A stretch of 64,000 bases of DNA from Poecilobothrus nobilitatus (taxonomy: Eukaryota; Arthropoda; Insecta; Diptera; Dolichopodidae), in assembly GCA_947095535.1 (NCBI GenBank), contig OX352772.1, positions 119,716,191-119,780,190 on the forward strand, in the 5' to 3' direction. A program made the translations under genes and the position numbers. Of this stretch, positions 22,282-33,090 are shown piece after piece. Numbering within the stretch: the stretch's first letter is position 1; every line of letters starts with the position of its first letter. The notes beneath the pieces were generated by a model that saw nothing but the letters and a program-made list of their open reading frames with translations, did not search any database and had not been told where the DNA came from.

Positions 22282-22964
22282 TTATTTCATTATGATTTTC
22301 AATTTTCTGGTGAATGGTGCCAAAAATCCTAACGCATCAAATATTTGCGAAATTGTGCTTAAAAATTTGCGTTTTGATAGTGGTGTTTCGCAAAGTTTTA
22401 TTGTTAATTTGTATTTGAAATTATCTGGTTTTGGAAACCAATTTATGCCCAAAGTTTTTATGCTTTCATCTATGTCAAATTTAATCACACCACTTAGTTC
22501 TCTATCTTCGGTAGGAATACCTGCCAATAGTTCTTCAATGTTTGATGTCCACTTACGAAGATTAAATCCACCTGATTTCAAAAGATTATTTATTTGATCT
22601 CTTATTTGCACTGCTTCTTCTACTGTGTTAGCTCCTGTCAAAAGATCATCTACATAAAAATCTATTTTTATTATATTTGTTGCAAGATTATAATTATCCT
22701 TCTCATCATTTGCTATTTGATGTAATGTGCGAACTAATAAGGTGCCGACGAAGTTTCAAAAGTTACTGTCTTTAACGTATAACCTCGAAGCTGTTCATTT
22801 GCATTTCTTCTCCAAAGTATTCTTTGGTATTCCGCGTCTTCAGTGTTGATCCAAATTTGCTGATACATTTTTTCGATGTCAGCCGTAAAACCAATTTTGT
22901 ATTTCCGCCATCTTAATAAAATCCATAATAAATCATCTTGTATCTTATGACCCTTTAACAGCAT
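22282..22964 (-). pseudogene. BEL/Pao reverse transcriptase, copy A
   Basis: The RT is read in two frames. The first (22964-22734) has 'HKIQDDLLWILLRWRKYK' and motif A 'GFTADIEKMYQQI', ending 'TVTFETSSAPY' at a frameshift; the Glu replaces the Gly usual in this family. The second, from about 22735 down to 22282, carries motif C 'KIDFYVDDLLTGA' and 'IFDALGFLAPF'. The segment between 'AVYKES' and 'QLMGHH' at about 22985-23000 is shorter than in the family, where an RT block normally sits, which suggests an internal deletion. Copy B shares these lesions, so they predate the 9.6-kb duplication. Confidence 0.85.
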
Positions 22965-23554
22965 CTCGTTGAGTGATGGCCCATCAATTGTTTTATGCTT
23001 TCTTTATAAACTGCATAATGTGGGAGATAATTAGTTTTATAGAATCTCCTTCCATTTTTGTTTTGCCACATATTTTCGATTTCAGCTGATTTAGGTAAAA
23101 TCATGTGATCCAAGTCTAAATATTCTTGTATGTATTTCTCATATTCTGCGTGCATTTCAGGAAGCTTTGTAAATTGGGTCTCCAAACTTTTAAACCTGGA
23201 AAACGCTGATGACCGAGATTTTCCAAACTGTAATTTAGCATTTGTGTCCTTGAACGGTAGCCGAACCACGTACCGTTCTGTGGGCAAACGCTGCACTGTT
23301 TTAGCATAAAAATTTTCGCAATATGTTTTTTCCGATGTGAGGTATTTTATTGCAGGTGTAATTTCTTCTATCTCCCAAAACTTTTGTAATTCATCTTGAA
23401 TCGTGAGATGACTATGATATGTTGAAACTTCTGGTATTGCAGTTTTATTTGCTTGCTCGTAGCTTCCCCAGATACGATTAATCCAAGCACGGTATTTTGA
23501 GCTATAGGGCTGTCCGGCTCGCCAAATTTGACACCATTTAAAATAATTTCCCAA
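22955..23554 (-). pseudogene. BEL/Pao Pol N-terminal linker, copy A
   Basis: A 199-codon frame overlapping the protease end. It carries the region between protease and RT: 'LTIQDELQKFWEIEEI', 'RYVVRLPFKDTNAKLQFG', 'EYLDLDHMILPKSAEIE' and 'TNYLPHYAVYKES', which in this family precede the RT palm. It ends at 22955 through a frameshift into 'HHSTRCC'. The upstream frame (protease) overlaps by about 190 bp in another phase, so a frameshift separates them. Confidence 0.82.
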
Positions 23555-24462
23555 TATGTATCCGCTCCCAACATCACATCAATCTTACCGGGTTCGTAAT
23601 ACTTGGGATCAGCCAACTCCAAATCCTCTAAATGTTTCCAGGACTGATTTGGATATATTCGATTTGACGGTAGGATTCCAGTTAATTTTTTCAGTACCAG
23701 GGCATCTACACTCAAATTGGACTCATTGTGAATTGAGGAAAGTTGAACTGAAACCTTTTGTTTTGCGGTACCTGCTTCATTGTTGCCTAAACCAATTATC
23801 TTTGTATAGCTGGGATAACCTTTAAAATTCAATATCTTGAGGAGGGCTTCTGTAATGAATGTTGGTTGTGATTCTTGATCAATTAACCCTCGAGTTAAAT
23901 GTTCTTGTCCATCTGCGAATTTTATGGTTACCAAAGCTGTAGCTAACAAAATCTCTCTGTTCACACATTTAGTTCCGACGTGGTGTATTTTTGTTACATT
24001 ATTTAGATCCTGTGAGCTACCAGGCTCTGATCTTCCTTCATTTTGCTTTGTTGCAATTATTGTTTCTTTACGTAGCAATGTATGATGCCGATGCTTACAT
24101 TTGAAACACAACGAACGGTTTGGACTTCTTGTAGCTATATGCTCTTTTGACAAACAATTTGAACACAGCCTTTTATCGATTACAGCTTTTCTTCTCTGCT
24201 CGTGGTTCAAACTAATAAATTGTGAACATATCCTGATGGAATATGCTCCTGCACACATTTGGCAACTATAGCTTGTGCTTACCTGGAAAGCTCGCTTAGA
24301 TGTTGACGGTTTGAACTGTTCTTTTATGTTTAACGCCTCTAACGCTCTGAATTGTCCTTCTAAAAATGTTGCTAATTTTTCGTAAGTGGGAAAATCTTTC
24401 GTACCATCTATTTCTCTTTCCCAAAGTTTTTTGTTTTCTAAAGGTAAACGTTCGCTTACCAC
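23368..24462 (-). pseudogene. BEL/Pao Gag C-terminus, zinc knuckles and aspartic protease, copy A
   Basis: This 364-codon frame continues Gag ('MVSERLPLENKKLWERE'), then two Cys/His knuckle-like blocks ('SCQMCAGAYSIRICSQF', 'RLCSNCLSKEHIATRSP', 'SLCFKCKHRHHTLL'). The protease follows with 'RGLIDQESQPTFITE' around 23850-23895 as the active-site loop and 'DVMLGADTYWEIIL' later. BEL/Pao proteases normally have a Gly two residues after the catalytic Asp; here it is Glu (DQES), which probably kills activity. Copy B has the same residue. Confidence 0.85.
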
Positions 24463-25218
24463 ATAAGTGAAGATTATGTCCCAATTCTTTGTGTTTACTG
24501 CTAAATCGTTTAAAGCTTGTCTACTTTCATTTGTTTTATAATATTAATTTTATAATATTAAAGGCTGTATCAGTAGAATAATATGGTTGTGAAAACAAAA
24601 TCTTCAGTTTTGTTTTGATAAGGACTCTTTTATTATCATACCGGTTTTTTAATGCATCCCAAGCTGAATCGTAATTATTTTCTGTTATGTTGAAATGTCT
24701 TATTACTTGGGCAGCTTCACCTATAACACTAGTTTTAAGATAATGTAATTTTTGGACTTTCGAAATTGATTTGTTGTTGTGAATTAATGTTGTATATAGG
24801 TCATGAAATGAGGTCCAAAGATTATACTCTCCAGCAAATTTTGGTACATTTATTTTTGGTATATTTACTTCTTCCTTTCCAATAGCTTTCTCTTCTTTTT
24901 GTTCACTAAGATCACTCGATTTTTTTGAATGGATGCTGAAACAGTCTTCTTTTAAAGTATTTTTGAAGTCAAATACAAAAGCTTCAACTTCACCAAAAAT
25001 TTGTTTATTAAAATATTCTGCACATGCTTCATCTGCATCAAGAACTATTATCTCGTGATTTGATTTGAACTTTGAACTTCTTAGTTGATCTCTAACTGGT
25101 CTAATTTGTTTTTAAAATAAATTTTTGTTTTACGCGTTTTCGAATCCTTTTTGTAATTAGTCTCGAACCTAATTAAAGAATTACGGATTTCTCCTTGCTG
25201 CCTAATCAAACCTTCCAT
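24463..25218 (-). pseudogene. BEL/Pao Gag N-terminal region, copy A
   Basis: The likely start ATG is at 25216-25218 (MEGLIRQQGEIRNSL). A frameshift near 25110-25130 leads into the frame with 'LDADEACAEYF', 'INVPKFAGEYNLWTSFHD', 'QKLHYLKTSVIGEAA' and 'NYDSAWDALKNRYDNKR', the signature of the DUF1759 Gag of BEL/Pao elements. At 24534-24561 the 14-bp word ttttataatattaa is present twice in tandem. This adds 14 bp and breaks the frame before the next part of Gag. The same duplication is in copy B at 34070-34097. Confidence 0.82.
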
Positions 25219-25565
25219 TCTCTTTTTTTTTTTATATAAATTTTATTTTAATTAATTAAAAAGACAATAAATGCTTTATTTTACAATTATTTTTTTATTT
25301 ATTATAGTTAGCGGGCAAATTTTTTATTATTTTAAAATTTATTTTATTTTTCAACTAACGTTATATAAATGTAAAACTATAGTATTATAAATTTTAAAAA
25401 GTTTAAAAATTATGTACTTGTATATATATTTAAATTTTCTCCTTTTTTTTTTATATTTTAATAAAATAAAATTACACACTATTTTTTTTTTTTTTTACTT
25501 ACAATTCAACTAAAAATCTGCATTAATTCAACCAACAATCTCTATTTATCCGGCTCGAGAGACCA

Positions 25566-26228
25566 TGTTAAATAGTACGCCTAATTATAAAGGTACGCCA
25601 AAGTTGTTCTTCCAAAAAAAATACTTAAGAGTTAATAAGTACGCCAAAAAAAATGTTGTTCCAAAAAGTTTTTTATTTTAATTTAATTTAATTTATAATC
25701 AAATATTGCTCCTCTTCTTTCTACCGCTTAAATACGAATGATCCTTAAAACTACTATATTAACTTAAACTAAAATTATATTACTGTATACTATTATGCTG
25801 ACTTAAATTAAAATTACCTTACGGTTTGAGTTCATTAACCATTCTTATGTACAAAAGAAAAAGTATCAACATCATATGTTTTACTATTATTGTATATAAT
25901 GATGGTATATAACAAAAAAAGTGAGTAAGTTTAATTCGATTCTCGTTTTTAATTTCTTATTACATAATTATATAATTCAATTTCTTTCTTAGAAAAATAA
26001 GCACAAGTAAGTTCATATTTAATTGTTATAAATTTTAAAATTAATTTTTAATATATTGAATATCTCATACATTTCTATTATAGGTTTTAGATGAAATTCC
26101 AGATGATGTTGCTGTGATGCTCCAGTTCATTTAGATAAGTATAACTTTATAAAATGCTTAAAAGAATAAAGTTCTTTGTGTTTTTTTTTTTTTCAGTTTA
26201 GGTTGATGTTGCTTGTGATTCTGGAACA
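25566..26228 (-). repeat. BEL/Pao LTR, copy A (5' LTR in element orientation)
   Basis: TGTTAAATAGTACGCC to TTCTGGAACA on the plus strand, flanked on the right by the target-site repeat catat (26229-26233). On the minus strand the bases directly inside it read TGGTCTCTCGAGCCGG, a TGG-starting sequence in the position of a tRNA primer-binding site; the tRNA is not identified. Confidence 0.88.
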
Positions 26229-26233
26229 CATAT

Positions 26234-27263
26234 GTACATTATTTATGCATCACAAATTCAATAATATTTCATTTTTTTCATTCAAATCAAATATTTTTTT
26301 TGCTTAAAAATTTGTTAAGAATTAGAAATCTGATTGCGGAAAATATAAGTATTCGAAAATAACCGTTCAATAAGAGGTCTATTTATGTATTAATTAAGAT
26401 ATGTGACAAAGTTCAAACCATACTAGAAAATATTTCGCCAGTCCTTAAATTTTATTTTTAATAAAATTTCAAATATACTTGTTTCTTCTTAGGCATCTTA
26501 AATTTATCTAAGGTCTTAAACTAAGTAAATCCTAAACTTCCATAGCTTCGTGATGTAGATAATGATAGAGTTGATATTGTTTTGTTTTACCTTCTTTCAA
26601 TACATTAATAATTTCTTCTAGTGCATTATTGAAGTGTTTCCAGATCACTAATATTGATAAGTGGGAATTTTCCCTCCTGTATTTTTGTTCTGACGAAACT
26701 TTCAGCTACAATCTGTGATCCGGTGTATTCCAAAATCTGAATGTGCCCTAATACATTGTGTAGTAAATATTTCACAAAATAAATATATGTAAAAATTTCT
26801 GAAAATGAATTTTAATTCTGAAGTTATAAAAATATTGAACTCATAAAAATTATGATTAATTATATAGATTATATGAACAACTCTGCCAGATTGGATAACA
26901 TTTATATTTATGAACAACTCTGCCAGATTGGGTAGCATTGTGGTTTCTCTATTTTGTTTCACGATTTCCTTAATATATGATGGTTAACTTAGACCCTATA
27001 AGTTTGTTATGTTTAACGAAAATTATGTGTCGCGGTTCATACTGCCTAGACTTTCTGTTTTTTATTATGTTTCGTTTGACCGTCGAAGGAAAAGGTCGGC
27101 TTTTTAGAATTTTTAGTAAAATTTTATTTTTTTTTATTTTGCGGTTATTTCAATTGCTTATAATTGATAATTTTAATTCTTTTTGTGTGTATTATAATCA
27201 GGAATCTGGAATCATAAAAAAGACGAGGAAGAGTGCAGTAGAGCAGACTGTGTCAACTCTGAG
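26234..27263. other. Flanking sequence with a short direct repeat, no gene seen
   Basis: AT-rich sequence that is also present at 35763-36792 through the 9.6-kb duplication. A 23-bp word, tatgaacaactctgccagat plus tgg, occurs at 26872-26894 and 26909-26931. The open frames at 26702-26962 and 26977-27306 have AT-biased composition and no recognisable domain. Their survival in the second copy only reflects recent duplication, so they are not called. Confidence 0.5.
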
Positions 27264-28147
27264 ATACCCGTATGAACGTAATATATCCTATTTTTATAAA
27301 ACTTGATCATCTTCTAAAAACATTCAGATGTTTTCGTACCGACGTTAACTACAAATAACATATATTTATGTTAATTGTGGAGTTGTATGACAGCTACCCA
27401 AATCTATTGCGCCTAGCTTCTAGCTAGATAGCTAGCTTCAATAGACACTGAGTTATTTTCATTTAAAAAGAGAAGTTGTATGGCAGCTACCCGAAGTTGT
27501 TACACCAGCAGAACCTAATTTTACAGAAGTTGTTGCCATAAAACTGGATCATCATTTAAAGATCAAGATTTCAGACCCCTAGCTTCATTAAGTTCCAAGA
27601 GGTGCAAGAAACCTGAACCGGCCTCTGTAGACCAACCAAGTTTTACAAAAGTTGTTGGCATGTAACTCGACACCTCTCTACTAAATTTCAGATTCCTAGC
27701 TGCAATAAACACTGAGTTATTCTCATTTAAACGGAGAAGTTGTATGGCAGCTACCCGAACCCGCCGCACTACCACAAGCAAATTTTACAGAAGTTGTTGC
27801 CATAAAACTTGATGATCATTTACAAAATTTCAGATACCTAGCTTAAATAGACACTGAGTTATTTCCATTTAAAGAAAGAAGTTGTATGGCAGCTACTCGA
27901 ACCCGGCAGCCGAAAATGCTGGATTTAAATAGCAAAACTAACAATTTTGCAAAAGTGACGTAAAAAAAATGTCAGCCTCCTTTATTTTTTGAGTTATCGT
28001 GCGGACGGACGTACATGGCTTAATCGACTCAGAATTCGATTCTGAGCAGATCCATACGTTTGGCACTATATCTGGCTCGACTCCTTTAAGGTGCCACAAA
28101 CGTAATGGTAAATTTATTATACCCTTGAATATAGTTCATACTGGTAT
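27264..28147 (-). mobile_element. 884-bp inverted-end element, copy A
   Basis: Ends atacccgtatgaac (27264-27277) and gttcatactggtat (28134-28147) are inverted with one mismatch. The right part carries, inverted, the same 'catggcttaatcgactcag' box and cggacgg run as the element at 10871-12486. The body contains about four degenerate repeats of roughly 130-140 bp built around 'gaagttgtatggcagctac', 'ttttacagaagttgttg' and 'agacactgagttatt'. No coding capacity is supported; the 72-codon minus frame at 27563 is an accident of the repeat. Confidence 0.6.
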
Positions 28148-28843
28148 AATAAGTGCATTTTTTTCTCCTATTATTTTTTTTTCTTAATTTTTGTCTATTT
28201 AATTTTGCCATTTCTGTCATGGCCGTCGCTTATTCAATACAATAATTATTTATTGAATATTGGTTTCCTGTTTTTTTTTTTGAATGGTTTTATTCAATTT
28301 AAATAAGAATACAAAATTATTCTTTATATTTTTATGTTATTACTAGCTGTTAGCCCGTCATATAATGAAGGGATTAATTATGATAAATTAGATTTTATTT
28401 TTATATACATACATATTTTAAAATAATTTGTAAGAATTAACTACTTAAAAAGTGGATAGTAATAAGAATTTAAAATTTACGAAAAGACAGAGACAAAAAA
28501 GAAAACGGCTTGAAATTGAAACCAAAGAATAAAATATTCATTTATTTTGGCACTAGCCGTATATATGTATACACACAATATCAATTTCAGTCATCCGTAT
28601 TACCTAATACATTATATTCGCACACCAACAAATTCATTTGAGTACCCTTAATAAAATTACGTTAAAAAATATACAGTGTTATTATTTTTCTTTGACAAAA
28701 AACTGATATGAAACGATTTGGCATATAAAATCTCAGTACACAGCAAAGTGTGTCGAAAGTGATGAACGCAAAATTTAAATTTAAATTATATAAATTATAA
28801 TTTTAAGATTTGAAAAATAAATTTTTTTTTGCTGTTTTAGAAT
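28148..28843. other. AT-rich spacer before the first PLE pLTR
   Basis: No gene or strong repeat is seen. The same spacer is at 37677-38373. It probably holds the genomic flank of the PLE insertion. Confidence 0.5.
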
Positions 28844-29417
28844 ATTGAATTTAAAAAATTTAACTTAGTTTTTGAGTCTATTAAATTCAGTTATTTTATA
28901 TTTTGTTAAGTTTGGAATACATGTATGTGCATACATGCATATATATACAAACAATCAATATATTTTATGTATGTATTTTGTAATTTTTTTAATTTTTAAT
29001 TTGTAATTGTTCGTGTGATAAAATGATGTTATATAAAAAATTCTTTAATTGTAATTTCTAAATTTTTCTAAATTTGAATTTTACTAAACTTGTTTTTAAT
29101 ATGTAATTGTTTTTAAAAAATTTTTTTAATTTATTATATATGTACATGTTTATTTATTGATAATTTTTTATAAATTTTTGAAAAAGTGTTTATTTAATTT
29201 AAATATAATTATGTACATGTTATTTTTACTGAACCAATATTCTTAAGGTAAAATATTTGTAATTTTCCTCACATTTTTGATATTATAAAATAAATAATTT
29301 TAGCCCTGATGTAGTGTACAATTATACACGAAACGTTGGTAAAAAGTAAAAATTGGTTTATGTTTTAATTTTATTTTTTAAATAAAGTCCAATACCAGAC
29401 GAAATAACTACTTTAAA
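28844..29417 (+). repeat. PLE pLTR, copy 0
   Basis: Penelope-like elements carry LTR-like repeats (pLTRs). This one runs from attgaatttaaaaaattt to actactttaaa. It keeps the block 'tttgaattttactaaac' near 29082, which the left pLTRs of units 1-4 have lost, and contains a hammerhead-like motif at 29298-29345. Confidence 0.75.
29298..29345 (+). ncRNA. Hammerhead-ribozyme-like motif, PLE pLTR copy 0
   Basis: CTGATGTA, then the hairpin GTGTA-caatta-TACAC, then GAAAC-GTT. Flanking ttttagcc and ggtaaaaa can form helix I. One extra base sits in the CUGAUGA box. Known biology: PLE pLTRs commonly encode hammerhead ribozymes with a minimal helix III. Confidence 0.65.
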
Positions 29418-29456
29418 TAATAATAAGAAGGATGCAAAATCAATAACAATATAAAC

Positions 29457-29959
29457 ATGAATGTTCCGGGTTTCTACGCTAATATCAGAAATGTATATGA
29501 TAATGATGTGGTGATAATTATGAAACAAATCTTAAAAACTTCTAAAAATCTAGCTTCTTATAAAAACAGGAAAATATTTTGATTACAATGTAGAATGAGA
29601 AACGTAATACCAAACCACATAATACAACATGCATATTCTCATTACAAGTTGAAAAACACCAATATACATAAGATTAGTCTGTATATTGATAGAATGAGAG
29701 AATTATATGAAAATTTAAGGAAACACATAAGTAATGACATATTTAACACCTTCAAAACGAGAATCGAGAAAACGTTTGATAATAATTTTATGAAGTTTAA
29801 AAAAACGAACATTAAAAAACTAAAGGAATTGGAGAATAAATATGGATAAATATAATTCTTTGATTAAAGAATATGAGATTACGAAACTTTTCCTTAAGAA
29901 TAATCCAAATTTATACGTGTTAAATAGTAACAGCACGGTTATTATGTACAAAAATGATT
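29457..29959 (+). pseudogene. Truncated PLE ORF, copy 0
   Basis: Begins at the ATG 29457 and covers the N-terminal region before the RT. A TGA at about 29580 interrupts it. Unlike units 1-4 it keeps a CAA (Gln) codon where they have TAA. It then reads 'HIIQHAYSHYKLKNTNIHK' and 'YIDRMRELYENLRKHISND', and changes frame at an overlapping ATGGATAA (about 29842-29849) into 'MDKYNSLIKEYEITKLF'. It stops at 29959, where BEL/Pao sequence begins. The truncation is the junction of the 9.6-kb tandem duplication, not a 5' truncation from retrotransposition. Confidence 0.8.
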
Positions 29960-29973
29960 GATACAAAAATGAT
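29946..29973. other. Tandem-duplication junction with templated filler
   Basis: PLE sequence runs to gtacaaaaatgatt (29946-29959), then a filler of about 13 bp (gatacaaaaatga) that copies the preceding PLE bases, then BEL/Pao sequence from taaccatttac (29973, equal to 20366). Fillers copied from next to the break are typical of polymerase-theta end joining or template switching. Confidence 0.85.
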
Positions 29974-31057
29974 AACCATTTACATGGTGGTAGATTTTCA
30001 TCTTTTATCAATACTAAGTTTCCTATTTCCAAATTTTTTGAAGGATATTGCCATTTTGGTCTATGTTGTAATGTGTGTAAATATTCCGAGTGCCATCTTT
30101 TCCAAAATGATTGAACAAGTTGTTGCATAAATTGCCATCTTTTCAAACAATGTTCGTGATTGTCTAATATTGTAGGTTGTGGTACCAATAATAAAAGGCC
30201 TCCGATTAAGAAATCACCTGGAGTGAAAGCTGTAAGATCTTCCGGGTCATCTGTTAACTGACATAGTGGACGCGAATTGAGGCATGCTTCTATTTGTACT
30301 GTTGTTGTTACAAGTTCTTTAAAAGTTAATTTATTGTTATATAATATTCCTTTTAAATGGTATTTGGCCGATTTTACACCTGCTTCCCATAATCCACCGA
30401 AACTGGGAGACATTGGTGGTATAAAATGCCAGTTTATTTTTCGTTTGCCGCTAACTCTGGCGTTTCTTTCATTATTTGCTTTAGGTATTTTACATAATCA
30501 TCTTTTAAAATATTTCTAGATCCAACAAAGTTTGTACCATTGTCACGGTATTAGTCAGTACGCAACCCACGTCTTCCTACAAAGCGTTTTAGAGCTGATA
30601 AAAGGGCATGTGATATTAATTCTGACACTACCTCTATGTGCATCGTTTCAGTGGCCAGGCAGATGAAAATTGATAAAAATGCTTTCATGCTTTTGGTATT
30701 TTGAATTTTTGATGTTTTTATTCCAATAGGGCCGCAATAATCTACTCCAGTATGTTGGAAAGGTCTTGCCATATTTAACAGTGGTGATCGTAGACTGCCC
30801 ATTAATTGTTGAGATTGTTGGGCCTTTTGTCTAAAACATATGACACATTTATATATGTGACGTTTGACTTCGTTTCATGCGTTTAGCAACCAATATTTTC
30901 TTCTAATCATACCGATCATTAATTGAGTACTTTCATGTAATGTTATTTTGTGCATGTTATTTATTATTAATGAAGTTAAAGGATGTTTAGCGGTTATGAT
31001 AATCAGATGTTTTTCTTCCCATAGAATGCTTATTTTGTTGCATGTGACTAATTAGAA
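29973..31057 (-). pseudogene. BEL/Pao integrase, copy B (C-terminus cut)
   Basis: Integrase core frame 30802-30551 begins like copy A but reads 'QHTGVDYCGPIG', keeping the catalytic Asp. The same TAA after 'GRRGLRTD' is present. The C-terminal frame from 30413 contains 'MSPSFGGLWEAGVKSAK' and 'TPGDFLIGG', then at 'NLPPCKW' it crosses the duplication junction into antisense PLE sequence. The last 45 or so codons are therefore foreign and not integrase. Confidence 0.85.
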
Positions 31058-31295
31058 GTTTTTCAGCTTCTTCTAATTCCGGTATAGTCAAATGATTTGA
31101 ATGCAATTTGATCTTTTTTATAATATTTCTTACACGCATAATGTATGCTGTGACCCTTACCAATTTTTGTTATGTTGAATACTTAATGAATAATTGGTCA
31201 ATAATGCTTGGTAGAGAGTTGGCACTTAAGTGTACTTTGAACTTTTTTGTTTCCAATAATGTATCGTTTAACTATGGTAATTTTGGCCAATCTTG

Positions 31296-33090
31296 TTATT
31301 CATGTAAAAGCCAATCAGGTTCATTCCACCATAAATCTGCTTTGAGTAGTTCATTTGGATAAAGTCCTCTAGATGCTAGATCGGCTGAATTATTGTTTGT
31401 TGGAACATGGTTCCACATTTCAATTTCACTCATATCTTGTATTTGTGAGATGCGATTTGCTACAAAAGTTTTATGATTACCAGGATGACTTCGTAACCAT
31501 GCCAATAATAATACATAATAATACAGCTCCAAATAATTCAATGCGTGGTATTGATATCTGTTTCACAGGAGTGATTTTCGCGTTTGAGGTTAATAATTTA
31601 ATTTTTGTATCTCCCTTTTGATTTTGCATTTTAACGTATAATACTGCTGCATAAGAGTGTTGTGAGACGTCGCAGAAGCCATGAATCTCCACCGCATTGG
31701 ATGTTGTTTCAATCCATCTAGGTATTGTGATATTTTCAATGTTGTAAATTTCCTTTTGTATCTTGTTCCTTCTGTCCTTTATAGCCTGTCCTTGTATTCT
31801 TGTCCTTTTAGCCATAGTTATTGCATTATGATTTTCAATTTTCTGGTGAATGGTGCCAAAAATCCTAACGCATCAAATATTTGCGAAATTGTGCTTAAAA
31901 ATTTGCGTTTTGATAGTGGTGTTTCGCAAAGTTTTATTGTTAATTTGTATTTGAAATTATCTGGTTTTGGAAACCAATTTATGCCCAAAGTTTTTATGCT
32001 TTCATCTATGTCAAATTTAATCACACCACTTAGTTCTCTATCTTCGGTAGGAATACCTGCCAATAGTTCTTCAATGTTTGATGTCCACTTACGAAGATTA
32101 AATCCACCTGATTTCAAAAGATCATTTATTTGATCTCTTATTTGCACTGCTTCTTCTACTGTGTTAGCTTCTGTCAAAAGATCATCTACATAAAAATCTA
32201 TTTTTATTATATTTGTTGCAAGATTATAATTATCCTTCTCATCATTTGCTATTTGATGTAATGTGCGAACTAATAAGGTGCCGACGAAGTTTCAAAAGTT
32301 ACTGTCTTTAACGTATAATCTCGAAGCTGTTCATTTGCATTTCTTCTCCAAAGTATTCTTTGGTATTCCGCGTCTTCAGTGTTGATCCAAATTTGCTGAT
32401 ACATTTTTTCGATGTCAGCCGTAAAACCAATTTTGTATTTCCGCCATCTTAATAAAATCCATAATAAATCATCTTGTATCTTATGACCCTTTAACAGCAT
32501 CTCGTTGAGTGATGGCCCATCAATTGTTTTATGCTTTCTTTATAAACTGCATAATGTGGGAGATAATTAGTTTTATAGAATCTCCTTCCATTTTTGTTTT
32601 GCCACATATTTTCGATTTCAGCTGATTTAGGTAAAATCATGTGATCCAAGTCTAAATATTCTTGTATGTATTTCTCATATTCTGCGTGCATTTCAGGAAG
32701 CTTATTAAATTGGGTCTCCAAACTTTTAAACCTGGAAACCGCTGATGGCCGAGATTTTCCAAACTGTAATTTAGCATTTGTGTCCTTGAACGGTAGTCGA
32801 ACCACGTACCGTTCTGTGGGCAAACGCTGCACTGTTTTAGCATAAAAATTTTCGCAATATGTTTTTTCCGATGTGAGGTATTTTATTGCAGGTGTAATTT
32901 CTTCTATCTCCCAAAACTTTTGTAATTCATCTTGAATCGTGAGATGACTATGATATGTTGAAACTTCTGGTATTGCAGTTTTATTTGCTTGCTCGTAGCT
33001 TCCCCAGATACGATTAATCCAAGCACGGTATTTTGAGCTATAGGGCTGTCCGGCTCGCCAAATTTGACACCATTTAAAATAATTTCCCAA
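31296..33090 (-). pseudogene. BEL/Pao Pol (linker, RT, RNase H), copy B
   Basis: Linker frame 33090-32491, RT frames 32500-32270 ('GFTADIEKMYQQI') and about 32270-31818 ('YVDDLL' region, 'IFDALGFLAPF'), and RNase H frames 31815-31477 and 31541-31296. The 71-bp deletion near 31507 removes the piece that includes the 'AWTDST' catalytic Asp. It leaves 'aataatacataataatac' at the scar, which looks like a short copied filler. The RT lesions are those of copy A. Confidence 0.85.

Larger units (their letters stand above)
19001..26228 (-). mobile_element. BEL/Pao LTR retrotransposon, complete insertion (copy A)
   Basis: On the minus strand the order is LTR (26228-25566), a primer-binding-site-like TGG start, Gag, zinc knuckles and protease, RT, RNase H, integrase, then LTR (19752-19001). 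The LTRs begin TGTT and end CA or a mutated CA on the plus strand. The 5-bp direct repeat catat flanks the insertion (18996-19000 and 26229-26233). Gag of the DUF1759 type, the fused protease, the YVDD RT and the long integrase C-terminus identify BEL/Pao. Many frameshifts make it inactive. The left LTR holds about 90 bp that the right LTR lacks. Confidence 0.9.

Noticed and set aside
23556..23825. 89-codon plus-strand frame present in both BEL copies
   Set aside because: It lies antisense to the BEL protease/Gag coding region and is a shadow frame.
26702..27306. Two open frames (86 and 109 codons) conserved in both halves of the 9.6-kb duplication
   Set aside because: Conservation only reflects recent duplication. 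Composition is AT-driven and no domain is visible.
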